DNA of 64,000 bases from Candidatus Rifleibacteriota bacterium. GTDB lineage: Bacteria > Riflebacteria > Ozemobacteria > Ozemobacterales > Ozemobacteraceae. Made by a program: the position numbers and the translations under genes. The DNA lies in contig JAKQQP010000063.1 in assembly GCA_029564115.1 (NCBI GenBank), positions 20,819-84,818 on the forward strand. The letters run 5' to 3'. The notes below the pieces were generated by a model, which saw nothing but the letters and a program-made list of their open reading frames with translations, searched no databases and was not told where the DNA came from. Shown piece by piece: positions 25,558 to 34,433 of the stretch (positions within the stretch are counted from its first letter, which is position 1; each line of letters starts with the position of its first letter).

Positions 25558-27942
25558 ATGGGTATAAGAATACACGAAGCAAGTAAGAAGTATAATTTAA
25601 GCAACAAAGACATGGCAGATCTGTTGGCCGACCTTGGCTATCAGGGTAAGACCAACCCCCTCGCAGGCCTCCCTGACGAAATGCTCGAAGTTTTAGAGAG
25701 GCATTTTGCCTCAAAAAGCGGCAGTAAAAGTGCTAAACCTGCTCCTGCCACCGCTCCAGCGCAACCTGTAGCGAAAGCCCGACAGGATTTGCCAAAGCCG
25801 GCTGCGCAGCCGGCGAAAACCGCTGATTCTCACGCTGTTCAGCCTGCTCCTGTCAAGTCTCCCGTTCCCGCTCAACCTGTCAGTGACAAGAAAAAAGAAG
25901 AAGAAGAAGCCGCTGCCGAAAAAATCAGGCTCGAAAAGAAAAAGGCTCTTCCCAAGCCTTTGCGCATTGAAGAAGAGGAAGAAGAGGTTGAAGTCAACAA
26001 GCAGATAACAATCATCAAAACTGCTTCTCCGAAAAAGGAGACTCAAGCCCCAATCAAGAAAAAGAGCGTCAAAAACAAAACGAAACGCGCTCATTTTTCG
26101 AAGAAGGTCCAAGCCGAAATGCGTGAAGCCGAACGTCAGACGGAAGCTATCCTGGATCGTTCCGGGAAAGCCGACAATTATGATGAAGACGAAGATGCTC
26201 TGCCCAAGATCATGGTGCCGACCGACATCACTGTCAGCCAGTTGGCAAAATACCTTGAAGTGGATGCAATCGCCGTCATCAAAAAACTTTTTGAACTGGG
26301 TGTGGTAGCCAGCCTCAACCAGCGCCTTGAAAACGAACAGATGCAGTTGCTCGGTCAGGAATTCGGTAAAGACATTCTCTTCACCGAAAACGTCTTTGAC
26401 GTCGAAGACACGCCCGATTCTGAATCTGATCTGCGCACCAGACCACCGGTCGTTACCATCATGGGGCATGTCGATCACGGCAAAACCTCTCTGATCGACT
26501 ACATCCGCAAAGCCCATGTTGCCGACAAAGAAGTCGGTGGCATTACCCAGCATATCGGTGCTTATCAGGTCAAACTGAATAACGGCATCATAACCTTCAT
26601 CGACACACCCGGTCACGAAGCTTTTACAGCTATGCGTGCTCAGGGTGCTCTGGTGACTGACATCGCTATCCTGGTCGTTGCCGCTGACGATGGTGTTCAG
26701 CCCCAGACAATCGAAGCGATTCATCACGCTCAGGCAGCCAGTGTCCCGATTATCGTTGCCATCAACAAAATCGACAAACCTGAAGCCAATATCGATCGTG
26801 TTAAGCAGCAGCTGATGCCTTACAACCTTGTTGCCGACGACTGGGGTGGTCAGACCACCATGGTTTCGGTTTCAGCCAAAGCCGGCACCGGCGTCAGCGA
26901 TCTTCTCGAAATGATTCTGCTCCAGGCAGAAATGATGGAACTCAAAGCCAACCCGAACAAGTCTGGCATCGGCACAATCATTGAAGCCCGCCTCGATAAG
27001 GGCATGGGCCCCATGGCTACCGTACTGGTACAGAACGGCCGCATTCAGATGGGCGACAACATTATCTGCGGCAGCAGTTTCGGGCGCGTCAAAGCGCTGG
27101 TAAACGATGCCGGCGCCAGAGTCAAAGAAGCCGGCCCAGCTTTCCCGGTTGTGGTGCTCGGCCTCAATGACGTGCCACGCGTTGGTGACAAAATGGCAGT
27201 AGTTGAAAGCGCCAAGTTTGCCCGCTATGTTGGCGAACTGCGCCAGAAAAAGGCTCGCGAAGAACGGCTTTCACGTGAAAACCGCATCAAGCTAGCCGAT
27301 CTGTTCAAGCAGGTCACCGAAGGTCAGGCTAAAGACCTCAATATCATTATCAAAGCCGATGTTCAAGGCTCTTCCGGTGCCATGAAAGACGCTCTCGAGC
27401 GCTTGAGCACCGCAGAAGTGAAAGTGAATGTCATTCATACCGGTGTGGGCGGCATTACCGAAGCCGACGTCAACCTTGCTTCAGCCAGTAACGCCATCAT
27501 CATCGGCTTCCATGTCAGGCCGATGCCGAATGTAGAAGACGCTGCCAAAGCTGAAGATGTCGAAATCAAGGTTTTCAGAATCATCTACGATGCTATCGAC
27601 GCTGTGAAGCTCGCTCTCAAGGGTATGTACGAACCTGAATACGAAGAAGAAGTCATCGGCCGTGCCGAAGTCCGCAAGGTCTACAAGGTGTCTGGCGTCG
27701 GTGTCATCTGTGGTTCATATGTAACCAACGGCAGCGTGGTTCGCAACGCTTCTGTGCGCATTATCCGAGATGGTATCGAAATCTTCGAAGGCAAAACCGG
27801 CTCTCTGAAACGTTTCAAAGACGATGTCAAAGAAGTGCATACCGGTTATGAATGCGGTATCGGCGTCGAAAACTACAACGATATCAAAGAGAACGACATC
27901 CTCGAGTTCTTCAGACTGAAAGAAATCGAAAGAGTCATCTGA
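25558..27942 (+). CDS. infB: translation initiation factor IF-2
   Basis: The GTPase that delivers initiator tRNA to the ribosome (794 aa). One IF2-N domain (IRIHEASKKYNLSNKDMADL) begins the protein. A low-complexity linker rich in Pro, Ala, Lys and Glu (about 55-200) and a second IF2-N-like segment (IMVPTDITVSQLAKYLEVD) follow. The G domain has GHVDHGKT (303-310), DTPGHEAF and NKIDK, and domains II-IV follow. The length is typical. It is 17 bases after nusA. Confidence 0.97.
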   Translation: MGIRIHEASKKYNLSNKDMADLLADLGYQGKTNPLAGLPDEMLEVLERHFASKSGSKSAKPAPATAPAQPVAKARQDLPKPAAQPAKTADSHAVQPAPVKSPVPAQPVSDKKKEEEEAAAEKIRLEKKKALPKPLRIEEEEEEVEVNKQITIIKTASPKKETQAPIKKKSVKNKTKRAHFSKKVQAEMREAERQTEAILDRSGKADNYDEDEDALPKIMVPTDITVSQLAKYLEVDAIAVIKKLFELGVVASLNQRLENEQMQLLGQEFGKDILFTENVFDVEDTPDSESDLRTRPPVVTIMGHVDHGKTSLIDYIRKAHVADKEVGGITQHIGAYQVKLNNGIITFIDTPGHEAFTAMRAQGALVTDIAILVVAADDGVQPQTIEAIHHAQAASVPIIVAINKIDKPEANIDRVKQQLMPYNLVADDWGGQTTMVSVSAKAGTGVSDLLEMILLQAEMMELKANPNKSGIGTIIEARLDKGMGPMATVLVQNGRIQMGDNIICGSSFGRVKALVNDAGARVKEAGPAFPVVVLGLNDVPRVGDKMAVVESAKFARYVGELRQKKAREERLSRENRIKLADLFKQVTEGQAKDLNIIIKADVQGSSGAMKDALERLSTAEVKVNVIHTGVGGITEADVNLASASNAIIIGFHVRPMPNVEDAAKAEDVEIKVFRIIYDAIDAVKLALKGMYEPEYEEEVIGRAEVRKVYKVSGVGVICGSYVTNGSVVRNASVRIIRDGIEIFEGKTGSLKRFKDDVKEVHTGYECGIGVENYNDIKENDILEFFRLKEIERVI

Positions 27943-27973
27943 GACGCGCAGAAAAGTGACGCATACCACACAG

Positions 27974-28255
27974 ATGATCGTTGCAATCGGCACTTTCGAA
28001 ATGCATTTTCCTGAGGTTCACAGCCTCAAAGAAAAGCGGCAGATTCTCAGAAGTCTGCTCGACCGTGTCAGAGCAAAGTTCAATGCCTCGATTGCAGAGG
28101 TCGGCAACAACGACCTCTGGCAGCGCGGCACCGTCGGTGTGGCTATCGTTGCCAACGACCGGGTGCTTCTCGAACAGATGGCACATAAAATCGACGACAT
28201 TCTGGCCGATCACAGCTCGGTCGAGATTGTCGACACATATTGGGATTACGTATGA
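27974..28255 (+). CDS. ylxP: DUF503 family protein YlxP
   Basis: A small cytoplasmic protein (93 aa from this start) of unknown molecular function, regularly found between infB and rbfA in Gram-positive and other bacteria. The family signature HSLKEKRQILRSLLDRVRAKF near the N-terminus is clear, followed by AIAEVG-like and DTYWDYV segments. Most members begin right at the MIVxxx strand, so I chose the ATG at 27974. A GTG at 27956 would add six residues; neither has a good ribosome site. Its stop overlaps the rbfA start (ATGA). Confidence 0.88.
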   Translation: MIVAIGTFEMHFPEVHSLKEKRQILRSLLDRVRAKFNASIAEVGNNDLWQRGTVGVAIVANDRVLLEQMAHKIDDILADHSSVEIVDTYWDYV

Positions 28256-28602
28256 CCAGAAGACAGGAACGGGTTTCATCGCTGATAATGCGCGACCTTT
28301 CGAATTTGATTCAACGCAAGGTGCAAGACCCTCGCGTCAGAGGCGTTCACATCGTCAACGTCGATATCAGCCCCGATTTTCACCTTGCCAGGGTTCTTTA
28401 CAGCTTTATCAATGAAAGCGGTGAGCTGACCCCGGAAGACGTTCAAAAGGGGCTCGATTCGGCCAAGGCTTTTTTGCGGCGCGAACTGAAAAAGATCATC
28501 GAATTACGTGTCGTGCCTGAGTTGGCCTTCTTTTACGACCCTTCGATTCAGCAGGGCGATCGTCTGCTCGAGCTGCTGCGCAACATCAAACCCTCAGAGT
28601 AA
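28252..28602 (+). CDS. rbfA: ribosome-binding factor A
   Basis: A KH-fold protein that binds 16S rRNA during late 30S assembly and cold adaptation (116 aa). The family pattern RRQERVSSLIMRDLSNLIQR at the N-terminus and DPRVRGVHIVNVDISPDFHL is unmistakable. I chose the ATG at 28252, which overlaps the ylxP stop; an upstream TTG is less likely. It ends 20 bases before the nrnA-like gene. Confidence 0.95.
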   Translation: MTRRQERVSSLIMRDLSNLIQRKVQDPRVRGVHIVNVDISPDFHLARVLYSFINESGELTPEDVQKGLDSAKAFLRRELKKIIELRVVPELAFFYDPSIQQGDRLLELLRNIKPSE

Positions 28603-28622
28603 CACCTTAAGGATGCACCACA

Positions 28623-29636
28623 ATGAACGTTTCCTGGCCCAGCCCTGAATACGACCGACAGATTGAACTGATTTGCGAAAAGCTGGAAAAAGCCAGAAAC
28701 ATTTTCTGCATAGCTCACCCTTACTCTGACGGCGATGCCCTCGGCTCACAGCTGGCTCTTTACCACTGGTGCCGGGCAGCCGGCAAAAACTGCGTTGTTC
28801 TAAACTTCGACCCTTTACCTGAGCAGATCTCTTGGCTGCGCGGTTCAGAAGTCTGCCAGGACCAGCTGCCTGCCGATATCGACTTCGATCTGGCCTTTCT
28901 CATGGAAACCACCGAAGCCCGCCGCATGGGTGACCGCGTCGAGTTCTTCAAGCGTGCCAGAGAAACTGTCCATCTCGATCATCATATCGAAGTGAAAGGC
29001 CTCGGCAGCATCAACCTTCTCGACGAAAAAGCATCTTCAACCTGCGAACTTCTCTATAATATTCTCGAGCGAACCGGCGTCGAACTGAATCGAGAATGCT
29101 GCGAAGCTCTCTACGTCGGCATCATGACCGATACCGGCAATTTCAGGTTCAACAATTCCACACCGAGAGCGCACGAAATTGCTGCCCAGCTGATCAGTAA
29201 AGGGATTATCGTTGACGACATCTATAAGCTCGTTTACGAAAACACCAATTATCTGAGAGTAGTCATTCATGGTATGGTTATGGCTCGTGCCAAAAGCTTC
29301 AATGCAGGCAAAGTCGTGGCGAGCTGGCTTTCTCTCGACGATTTTACCAGAATAGGCGCGACTGAAGTCGATGCCGACGGGGCCATACGCAACCTCAGCT
29401 GCATCAAGGGAATCGAGGCCGCCCTGCTCTTTAAGGAAATCGAGGGTGGCAAAGTAAAAGTCAGTTTCAGGTCAACCGGCCGCGTCGATGTCATGGAAGT
29501 CAGCCGCAAATTTAACGGTGGCGGGCATAGAATGGCCTCTGGCGCTCAGATAGACGGCAACCTTGAAGAAGTAATGAATGCCGTAGTTTCGGCAGTCGCC
29601 CAGGCACTGCCGGCAGGAGATCTCTGCAATGCCTGA
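28623..29636 (+). CDS. nrnA: DHH-family phosphoesterase (NrnA-like), paralogue 2
   Basis: An oligoribonuclease/pAp-phosphatase-type enzyme (337 aa) in its classical position between rbfA and truB. Motif I is HPYSDGDALGS, motif III LDHHIE, motif IV MTDTGNFRF, and the C-terminal DHHA1 motif GGGHRMASG is intact. Motif II reads FLMETTEARR, with Glu where the family normally has a metal-binding Asp; the paralogue at 9115 keeps Asp there. The enzyme may still bind metal through Glu. Its last 8 bases overlap truB. Confidence 0.9.
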   Translation: MNVSWPSPEYDRQIELICEKLEKARNIFCIAHPYSDGDALGSQLALYHWCRAAGKNCVVLNFDPLPEQISWLRGSEVCQDQLPADIDFDLAFLMETTEARRMGDRVEFFKRARETVHLDHHIEVKGLGSINLLDEKASSTCELLYNILERTGVELNRECCEALYVGIMTDTGNFRFNNSTPRAHEIAAQLISKGIIVDDIYKLVYENTNYLRVVIHGMVMARAKSFNAGKVVASWLSLDDFTRIGATEVDADGAIRNLSCIKGIEAALLFKEIEGGKVKVSFRSTGRVDVMEVSRKFNGGGHRMASGAQIDGNLEEVMNAVVSAVAQALPAGDLCNA

Positions 29637-30579
29637 CGGTTGTCTTGTTGTCTGCAAGCCTCGCGGCTGTTCATCACACGATGTTATCGCCCGGTTGCGT
29701 CGCAACTACAAAATCAAGTGTGGCCACGCCGGTACTCTCGACCCTATGGCTCAGGGTGTTCTGCTCGTTTTTACCGGGCGAGCTCTGAAGCTTCTCAATT
29801 TTATACCGACCGATCACCTCGACAAGACCTATCTCATGCGCGTTACGCTCGGGGCAACCACAGACAGCTACGACGCCACCGGCAACATTGTCACTCGCTT
29901 TGAAAACCCGATACAATTCAGCAACGAAGAACTTGTGAGCGCTATGCGCAGCCTGGTGGGCAGCTACGAGCAGGTTCCGCCGGTTTTTTCTGCAATAAAA
30001 GTTGGCGGCAAACGTGCTTACGCCATGGCCAGAGCCGGTGAAGATGTTAAACTTGCCAGTCGTCCGGTGCATGTAACTTCTATTCGACTGGTAAAAGATT
30101 ACCAGAGCAACGGCGAACGACATCTGGTGCTGAGAGTGCATTGCTCCCGCGGCACTTACGTCAGATCGATCGCCCATGATCTGGGGCAAAAACTCGGTTG
30201 CGGCGGTTATCTTTCGTATCTGCTGCGAGAGCGTGTCGGTCAATGGGCCTTCACTCAGGCCCTGCCATTCTGGAAAATAGAGCAGAAACTGCCGTTCGAG
30301 CAGACTTCTTCGTTTGTGCCTTTCAGCGAAATTCTGCCGTTTCCCAGGCTCAAAGTCAGCGCTGAAGGCCAGAGCCGCGTAAAAACCGGCCAGGCAATCA
30401 GCCGCCGCGACGTAATCAGTCTTGAAACCGAGACTGCTGAGGCTGCTGACACTTTTCAGATACTTGCCCCCGATGGTCGTCTGATAGCAATTTATACGAC
30501 ACGCAATGAGCGTGAAGACAGCCAGAAAGGCGGTCTCAAACTTTTCCCTGTAAGGGTGTTCGCCAACGATGAAGCTTAA
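29629..30579 (+). CDS. truB: tRNA pseudouridine-55 synthase TruB
   Basis: This enzyme makes the universal pseudouridine 55 in the T-loop of tRNAs (316 aa). KPRGCSSHDVIARLRR and the catalytic motif GHAGTLDPMAQGVL, with nucleophile D38, are present, as is YVRSIAHDLGQKLG. A C-terminal PUA-like region (about 240-310) completes the longer form. It overlaps its neighbours by 8 and 11 bases, in the standard rbfA-nrnA-truB-ribF order. Confidence 0.97.
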   Translation: MPDGCLVVCKPRGCSSHDVIARLRRNYKIKCGHAGTLDPMAQGVLLVFTGRALKLLNFIPTDHLDKTYLMRVTLGATTDSYDATGNIVTRFENPIQFSNEELVSAMRSLVGSYEQVPPVFSAIKVGGKRAYAMARAGEDVKLASRPVHVTSIRLVKDYQSNGERHLVLRVHCSRGTYVRSIAHDLGQKLGCGGYLSYLLRERVGQWAFTQALPFWKIEQKLPFEQTSSFVPFSEILPFPRLKVSAEGQSRVKTGQAISRRDVISLETETAEAADTFQILAPDGRLIAIYTTRNEREDSQKGGLKLFPVRVFANDEA

Positions 30580-31495
30580 GAATCTGCTTTCTGGAGACAC
30601 GGGAATTGGCCCCTGCGTTCTGGGCATCGGCACTTTCGATGGCGTTCACCTCGGCCACCGGCAGCTTATAAGCGATATCATCTGCTGCGCCCGTGAATTG
30701 GAACTGCCAGCAGTCATTTTTACTTTCGACCATTCACCGCGCAAATTTCTTTCACCTGAAATCTTCAAAGGTTATCTGACCACCCCCGAAGAAAAATTCA
30801 GCCTCTTACTCGGCACCGGTGTTGATTACGTTGTTTTCAGACCTTTCGACGAAGCCTTTGCCGCCGTTTCTTCAGAAGAATTCGTCAGCGGTATTCTGCT
30901 CAAAAAATTGCAGGCCGAAGTAACTTTCGTCGGCTTCAACTTCTGTTTCGGGGCCAAACGTGCCGGAACAGCTGAAATGCTTGCCCAAACCCTTGCCAGC
31001 CATGGTAAATCATGCCAGGTAATAGCTCCCGTCAAAGTTGGCGAAGAGGTCGTATCGAGCTCGATCATTCGCGATGCAGTCGCAGCCGGCGACTTTGCCA
31101 GGGCCAACCGTTTTCTCGGGCGCGAAGCCAGCTTCTCTGGTGAAGTGGTGCATGGCGACCATCGTGGGCGCATTATGGGCTTTCCGACTGCGAATCTGCA
31201 ACTCGAAGCCAGCCAGAAAATTCTGCCACCCAACGGAGTTTACGCCTGCCATGCCGACACACCCGACGGCTCTTTTGCGGCAATCGTCAACATCGGAGTC
31301 AGACCGACTTTTGAACGTGGCAATCACCTGCTCGAAGCTCACCTGCTGAATTTCAGTGGCGACCTCTATCACCGCACCATTCGCATCAGGTTTGTCCAAC
31401 GCATCAGAGAAGAAAAACGCTTCCCCGACATGCAGGCCCTGATCGATCAGATCGGCCAGGACATCGCCGCCCTGCAGAACATAATTCACCCCTGA
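30569..31495 (+). CDS. ribF: bifunctional riboflavin kinase / FAD synthetase
   Basis: This enzyme converts riboflavin to FMN and FAD (308 aa). The N-terminal adenylyltransferase domain has GTFDGVHLGHRQLI and, later, SSSIIRDAV. The C-terminal kinase domain has HGDHRGRIMGFPTANLQ, YACHAD and NIGVRPTFERG. It is the last gene of the translation operon. polA is convergent, its stop lying 6 bases downstream, and no classical terminator is seen. Confidence 0.97.
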   Translation: MKLKNLLSGDTGIGPCVLGIGTFDGVHLGHRQLISDIICCARELELPAVIFTFDHSPRKFLSPEIFKGYLTTPEEKFSLLLGTGVDYVVFRPFDEAFAAVSSEEFVSGILLKKLQAEVTFVGFNFCFGAKRAGTAEMLAQTLASHGKSCQVIAPVKVGEEVVSSSIIRDAVAAGDFARANRFLGREASFSGEVVHGDHRGRIMGFPTANLQLEASQKILPPNGVYACHADTPDGSFAAIVNIGVRPTFERGNHLLEAHLLNFSGDLYHRTIRIRFVQRIREEKRFPDMQALIDQIGQDIAALQNIIHP

Positions 31496-31501
31496 AACAA
31501 T

Positions 31502-34252
31502 TCAGGGGTGGCAATCTTCGAGATCGGCGAGATTCGGGCCATAAGAAACATCGCAAATCAAGGGCACATTTAAAGACACACAGGTTTCCATGATGCGCTT
31601 CAACTCAGGTATAACCGCGCTCAATTCAGCTTCGGGCACCGAAAAAACAAGTTCGTCATGAATCTGCAGAATCAGACGCGACTGAAAACCGTTATCGCAA
31701 AGCCATTTTGATGTTTCGAGCATGGCTTTTTTGACAAGATCGGCCGCCGACCCCTGCAGGCGGGTATTCTTGGCGATTCGTTCGGCACCGCTGCGTAACT
31801 GAAACTTGCTTGAACTGATATCGGGAAGATGCCTTACCCGACCGAGCAGCGTTTCAATTTCGCCGCTTTGCCTGGCCTCATCGAGAAGGCGCTCGAAAAA
31901 GCCTGTAACCTGGGCAAAACCATTATAAAAGGCGTCAATGTATTCTTTGGCCTGCGGCCTGCTGATAGCCAGGTCTTCAGCCAGACCATGCGCAGAAATG
32001 CCGTAGAGAATACCAAAATTCACCGTTTTGCCGACATTGCGCTCGGTTGAAGTAACTTCTTCGGGGGCTTTGTTAAAAATACGACCGGCGCTGATGGCAT
32101 GAATGTCGATTCCGTTTCGGTAAGCATCGACCAACCCCGGATCTTGAGAAAAATGCGCCAGAAGTCTGAGCTCGATTTGCGAATAGTCGATCGAAACAAA
32201 TGAGTCCCCAGGTCGAGGCGGCACGAAAGCCCGGCGAATCTTGCGCCCCCATTCGGTTTTAATGGGAATGTTCTGCATATTCGGGTTGGAACTGGAAAGG
32301 CGACCGGTGGCAGTTACCGCCTGATTGAAGCTGGCATGCACCAGACCGGTTTTTTTGTTGACCAGTGCCGTGAGCGACTCGGCATAAGTAGACTTCAGCT
32401 TGGCAAGTTCGCGGTATTCGAGCAGATCGACGCAAATCGGGTGATGCGGTGCCAGTATTTTAAGCACTTCACTGTCAGTCGAAAAACCGGTCTTGGTTTT
32501 CTTGGGAGGGTTCAGACCGAGATCTTTAAAAAGAACTTCCTGAAGCTGCTGAGTGGAATTGATGTTGAAGATGCGATTGGCGTGCCCGTGAATCGAAGCT
32601 TCAAGTTCGGCGAGATGTTCGCCAAGCTCGACCGTCAAATTTTTCAGATAACTTTCGTTCAAGCCGATGCCGATGCGCTCCATACCCTGAATAATTGGCA
32701 CCAGAGGCATTTCGAGTTCATTGAACAACCTGAGAAGCTTCTTTTCTGCCAGTTCTTTCTGCAGCAGCGGGTAAAGATGCATAGTGAGAAGAACGTCCTG
32801 GCAACCATATTCACAGGCACTCGCCAGATCCACTCCGGCAAAATTACCGCCCCCGGTAACCTTGTTGAACTCAGTAACTTCAAAATTCAACAGACTGCGA
32901 CCAAGACTTTTGAGGGCATTCGACCTGGTCGGGTCGATAACATAGGCAGCAATCATGGTGTCGAAAAGATCACAGCCGACAGTTACGCCTTCTTCTGCGA
33001 GAAATGCCAGATCGAATTTCAGATTGTGGCCAATAATGCGCTTTTTCGCAATATTTTCTTTGAGAAATGCAAAAAATTCGCTTGCATCGATCTGGTCTTC
33101 GGGTGAAAGCCCCAGGTAGGAATGGCGCAATGGCACATAAACTGCCTTTGCAACACCGGTCGCAAAAGAAACACCGATAATTTTGTTGCTGACTGCTTCG
33201 AATCCGTCGGTCTCGACATCGAGACAAAGCGTATCGCCAACTTCGGCCCAGTATCTTTTCAATTCGGCCATACTGGCGATTATCAGGCGTTCACCAGGCA
33301 ACGCCGAGAAGTCGGCGGCAGGTTTAACGGCATCGGCAGAAACTGATTCAGTCGCCGACACGTTTCCGCGTGCCTGCAGCTCTCGACCGGCAAATTCGCG
33401 ATAGAGCGAGTTGAATTCGAAGCGCTGCAAAAAGCCGGTAAAAGCCTCTGAGTTGAGATTGTCGGGTTTCCAGCGCAGTTCTTCGACCGCCGCGAAGGTA
33501 GCGACATCTGTTCTGATAGTTGCCAGATCGTGTGACAGCCTTGCCATCTGTTCGTCTTCGAGCAGTTTCTGGCGCATTTTTTCGTTATCTACCGCGGCAA
33601 TATTTTCGTATAGTCTGGCAATGCTGCCAAACTGCTGAACCAGCGCCAGACCTTTTTTTTCGCCAACACCCTTAACACCCGGAATATTATCGGAAGCATC
33701 ACCCATAAGCGCCTTCAACTCAATAATACCAGTCGGCGGGAAACCATATTCTTTGACAAATTCTTCGGGCGTAATTTCGCGGGTATCGCTGACACCTTTC
33801 TGACAAAGTTCGACGGTAACCTTGTCGTCTATCAGCTGCAGCAGGTCGCGGTCGCCGGTAACGATACTGACACGGTAACGGTCAGACAGGCTGCGGGCAG
33901 CAGAACCGATGAGATCGTCAGCTTCGTAATCTTCATGGGTCATGATTTTTATACCCAGAGCTTCTACAGCCTGGTGAGCCAGCGGAATCTGCGCCAGCAG
34001 ATCTTCGGGCGTCGGTTTGCGTTTGGCCTTGTAATCAGCGAACATTTTACGTCTGAAGGTATTGCGAGAAGTATCGAAGGCAACTGCGATCAGCTCGGGG
34101 TTGCGGTCTTTGAGCATTTTCAGCAGCATGCGCAGAAAGCCGTAAAGAGCACCCGTCTGTGTGCCATCGCTGGTTTTCAGCCTCTGCCCCTGAAATGCGT
34201 AGTAAGCACGAAAAATAATATTATTCCCATCGATCAGCAGGCAGTTCTGCAT
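31502..34252 (-). CDS. polA: DNA polymerase I
   Basis: The replication/repair polymerase with all three activities (916 aa). The 5'-3' exonuclease domain starts LLIDGNNIIFRAYYAF. The 3'-5' proofreading domain keeps its catalytic residues: DVETDG (Exo I), IIGHNLKFDLAFL (Exo II) and YGCQD (Exo III). Polymerase motifs are DYSQIELRLLAHFSQD (A), RNVGKTVNFGILYG (B) and LQIHDELVF (C). I chose the ATG at 34252, with GGAGG 5 bases upstream; the frame extends 18 codons further up without support. It is convergent with ribF and divergent from the debranching enzyme. Confidence 0.97.
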   Translation of the reverse strand: MQNCLLIDGNNIIFRAYYAFQGQRLKTSDGTQTGALYGFLRMLLKMLKDRNPELIAVAFDTSRNTFRRKMFADYKAKRKPTPEDLLAQIPLAHQAVEALGIKIMTHEDYEADDLIGSAARSLSDRYRVSIVTGDRDLLQLIDDKVTVELCQKGVSDTREITPEEFVKEYGFPPTGIIELKALMGDASDNIPGVKGVGEKKGLALVQQFGSIARLYENIAAVDNEKMRQKLLEDEQMARLSHDLATIRTDVATFAAVEELRWKPDNLNSEAFTGFLQRFEFNSLYREFAGRELQARGNVSATESVSADAVKPAADFSALPGERLIIASMAELKRYWAEVGDTLCLDVETDGFEAVSNKIIGVSFATGVAKAVYVPLRHSYLGLSPEDQIDASEFFAFLKENIAKKRIIGHNLKFDLAFLAEEGVTVGCDLFDTMIAAYVIDPTRSNALKSLGRSLLNFEVTEFNKVTGGGNFAGVDLASACEYGCQDVLLTMHLYPLLQKELAEKKLLRLFNELEMPLVPIIQGMERIGIGLNESYLKNLTVELGEHLAELEASIHGHANRIFNINSTQQLQEVLFKDLGLNPPKKTKTGFSTDSEVLKILAPHHPICVDLLEYRELAKLKSTYAESLTALVNKKTGLVHASFNQAVTATGRLSSSNPNMQNIPIKTEWGRKIRRAFVPPRPGDSFVSIDYSQIELRLLAHFSQDPGLVDAYRNGIDIHAISAGRIFNKAPEEVTSTERNVGKTVNFGILYGISAHGLAEDLAISRPQAKEYIDAFYNGFAQVTGFFERLLDEARQSGEIETLLGRVRHLPDISSSKFQLRSGAERIAKNTRLQGSAADLVKKAMLETSKWLCDNGFQSRLILQIHDELVFSVPEAELSAVIPELKRIMETCVSLNVPLICDVSYGPNLADLEDCHP

Positions 34253-34302
34253 ACATTCCTCCAGCTCTTTTTTATCTCGAAGATTATACACTATAGGCCG
34301 TA

Positions 34303-34369
34303 GCATTGCGAGCGCAGCAAAACACTACCCACTATCCACTACCCACTATCCACTATCCACTATCCACTA
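34303..34369. repeat. composite repeat fragment 2: six heptamers
   Basis: Six direct heptamers (CTACCCA/CTATCCA; 34325-34366), the reverse complement of TGGATAG/TGGGTAG, lie next to GCATTGCGAGCGCAGCAA (34303-34320), which resembles one end of the TCATTGCGAG inverted repeat. It fills much of the 181-base space between polA and the debranching enzyme. Confidence 0.8.
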
Positions 34370-34389
34370 ACTTGCTTTTGCTGTCTGTG

Positions 34390-34398
34390 TGGTATAGA
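34390..34398 (+). promoter_or_regulatory. extended -10 promoter of the debranching/ATP synthase operon
   Basis: TGGTATAGA at 34390-34398 forms an extended -10 element. A TTGCTT at 34372-34377 is only 15 bases upstream, so the -35 contact is probably weak. A ribosome site (CAGGAG) precedes the ATG at 34434. Confidence 0.5.
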
Positions 34399-34433
34399 CT
34401 TCGCGTTAGAAAAATAAATTTCAGGAGAGTCTC

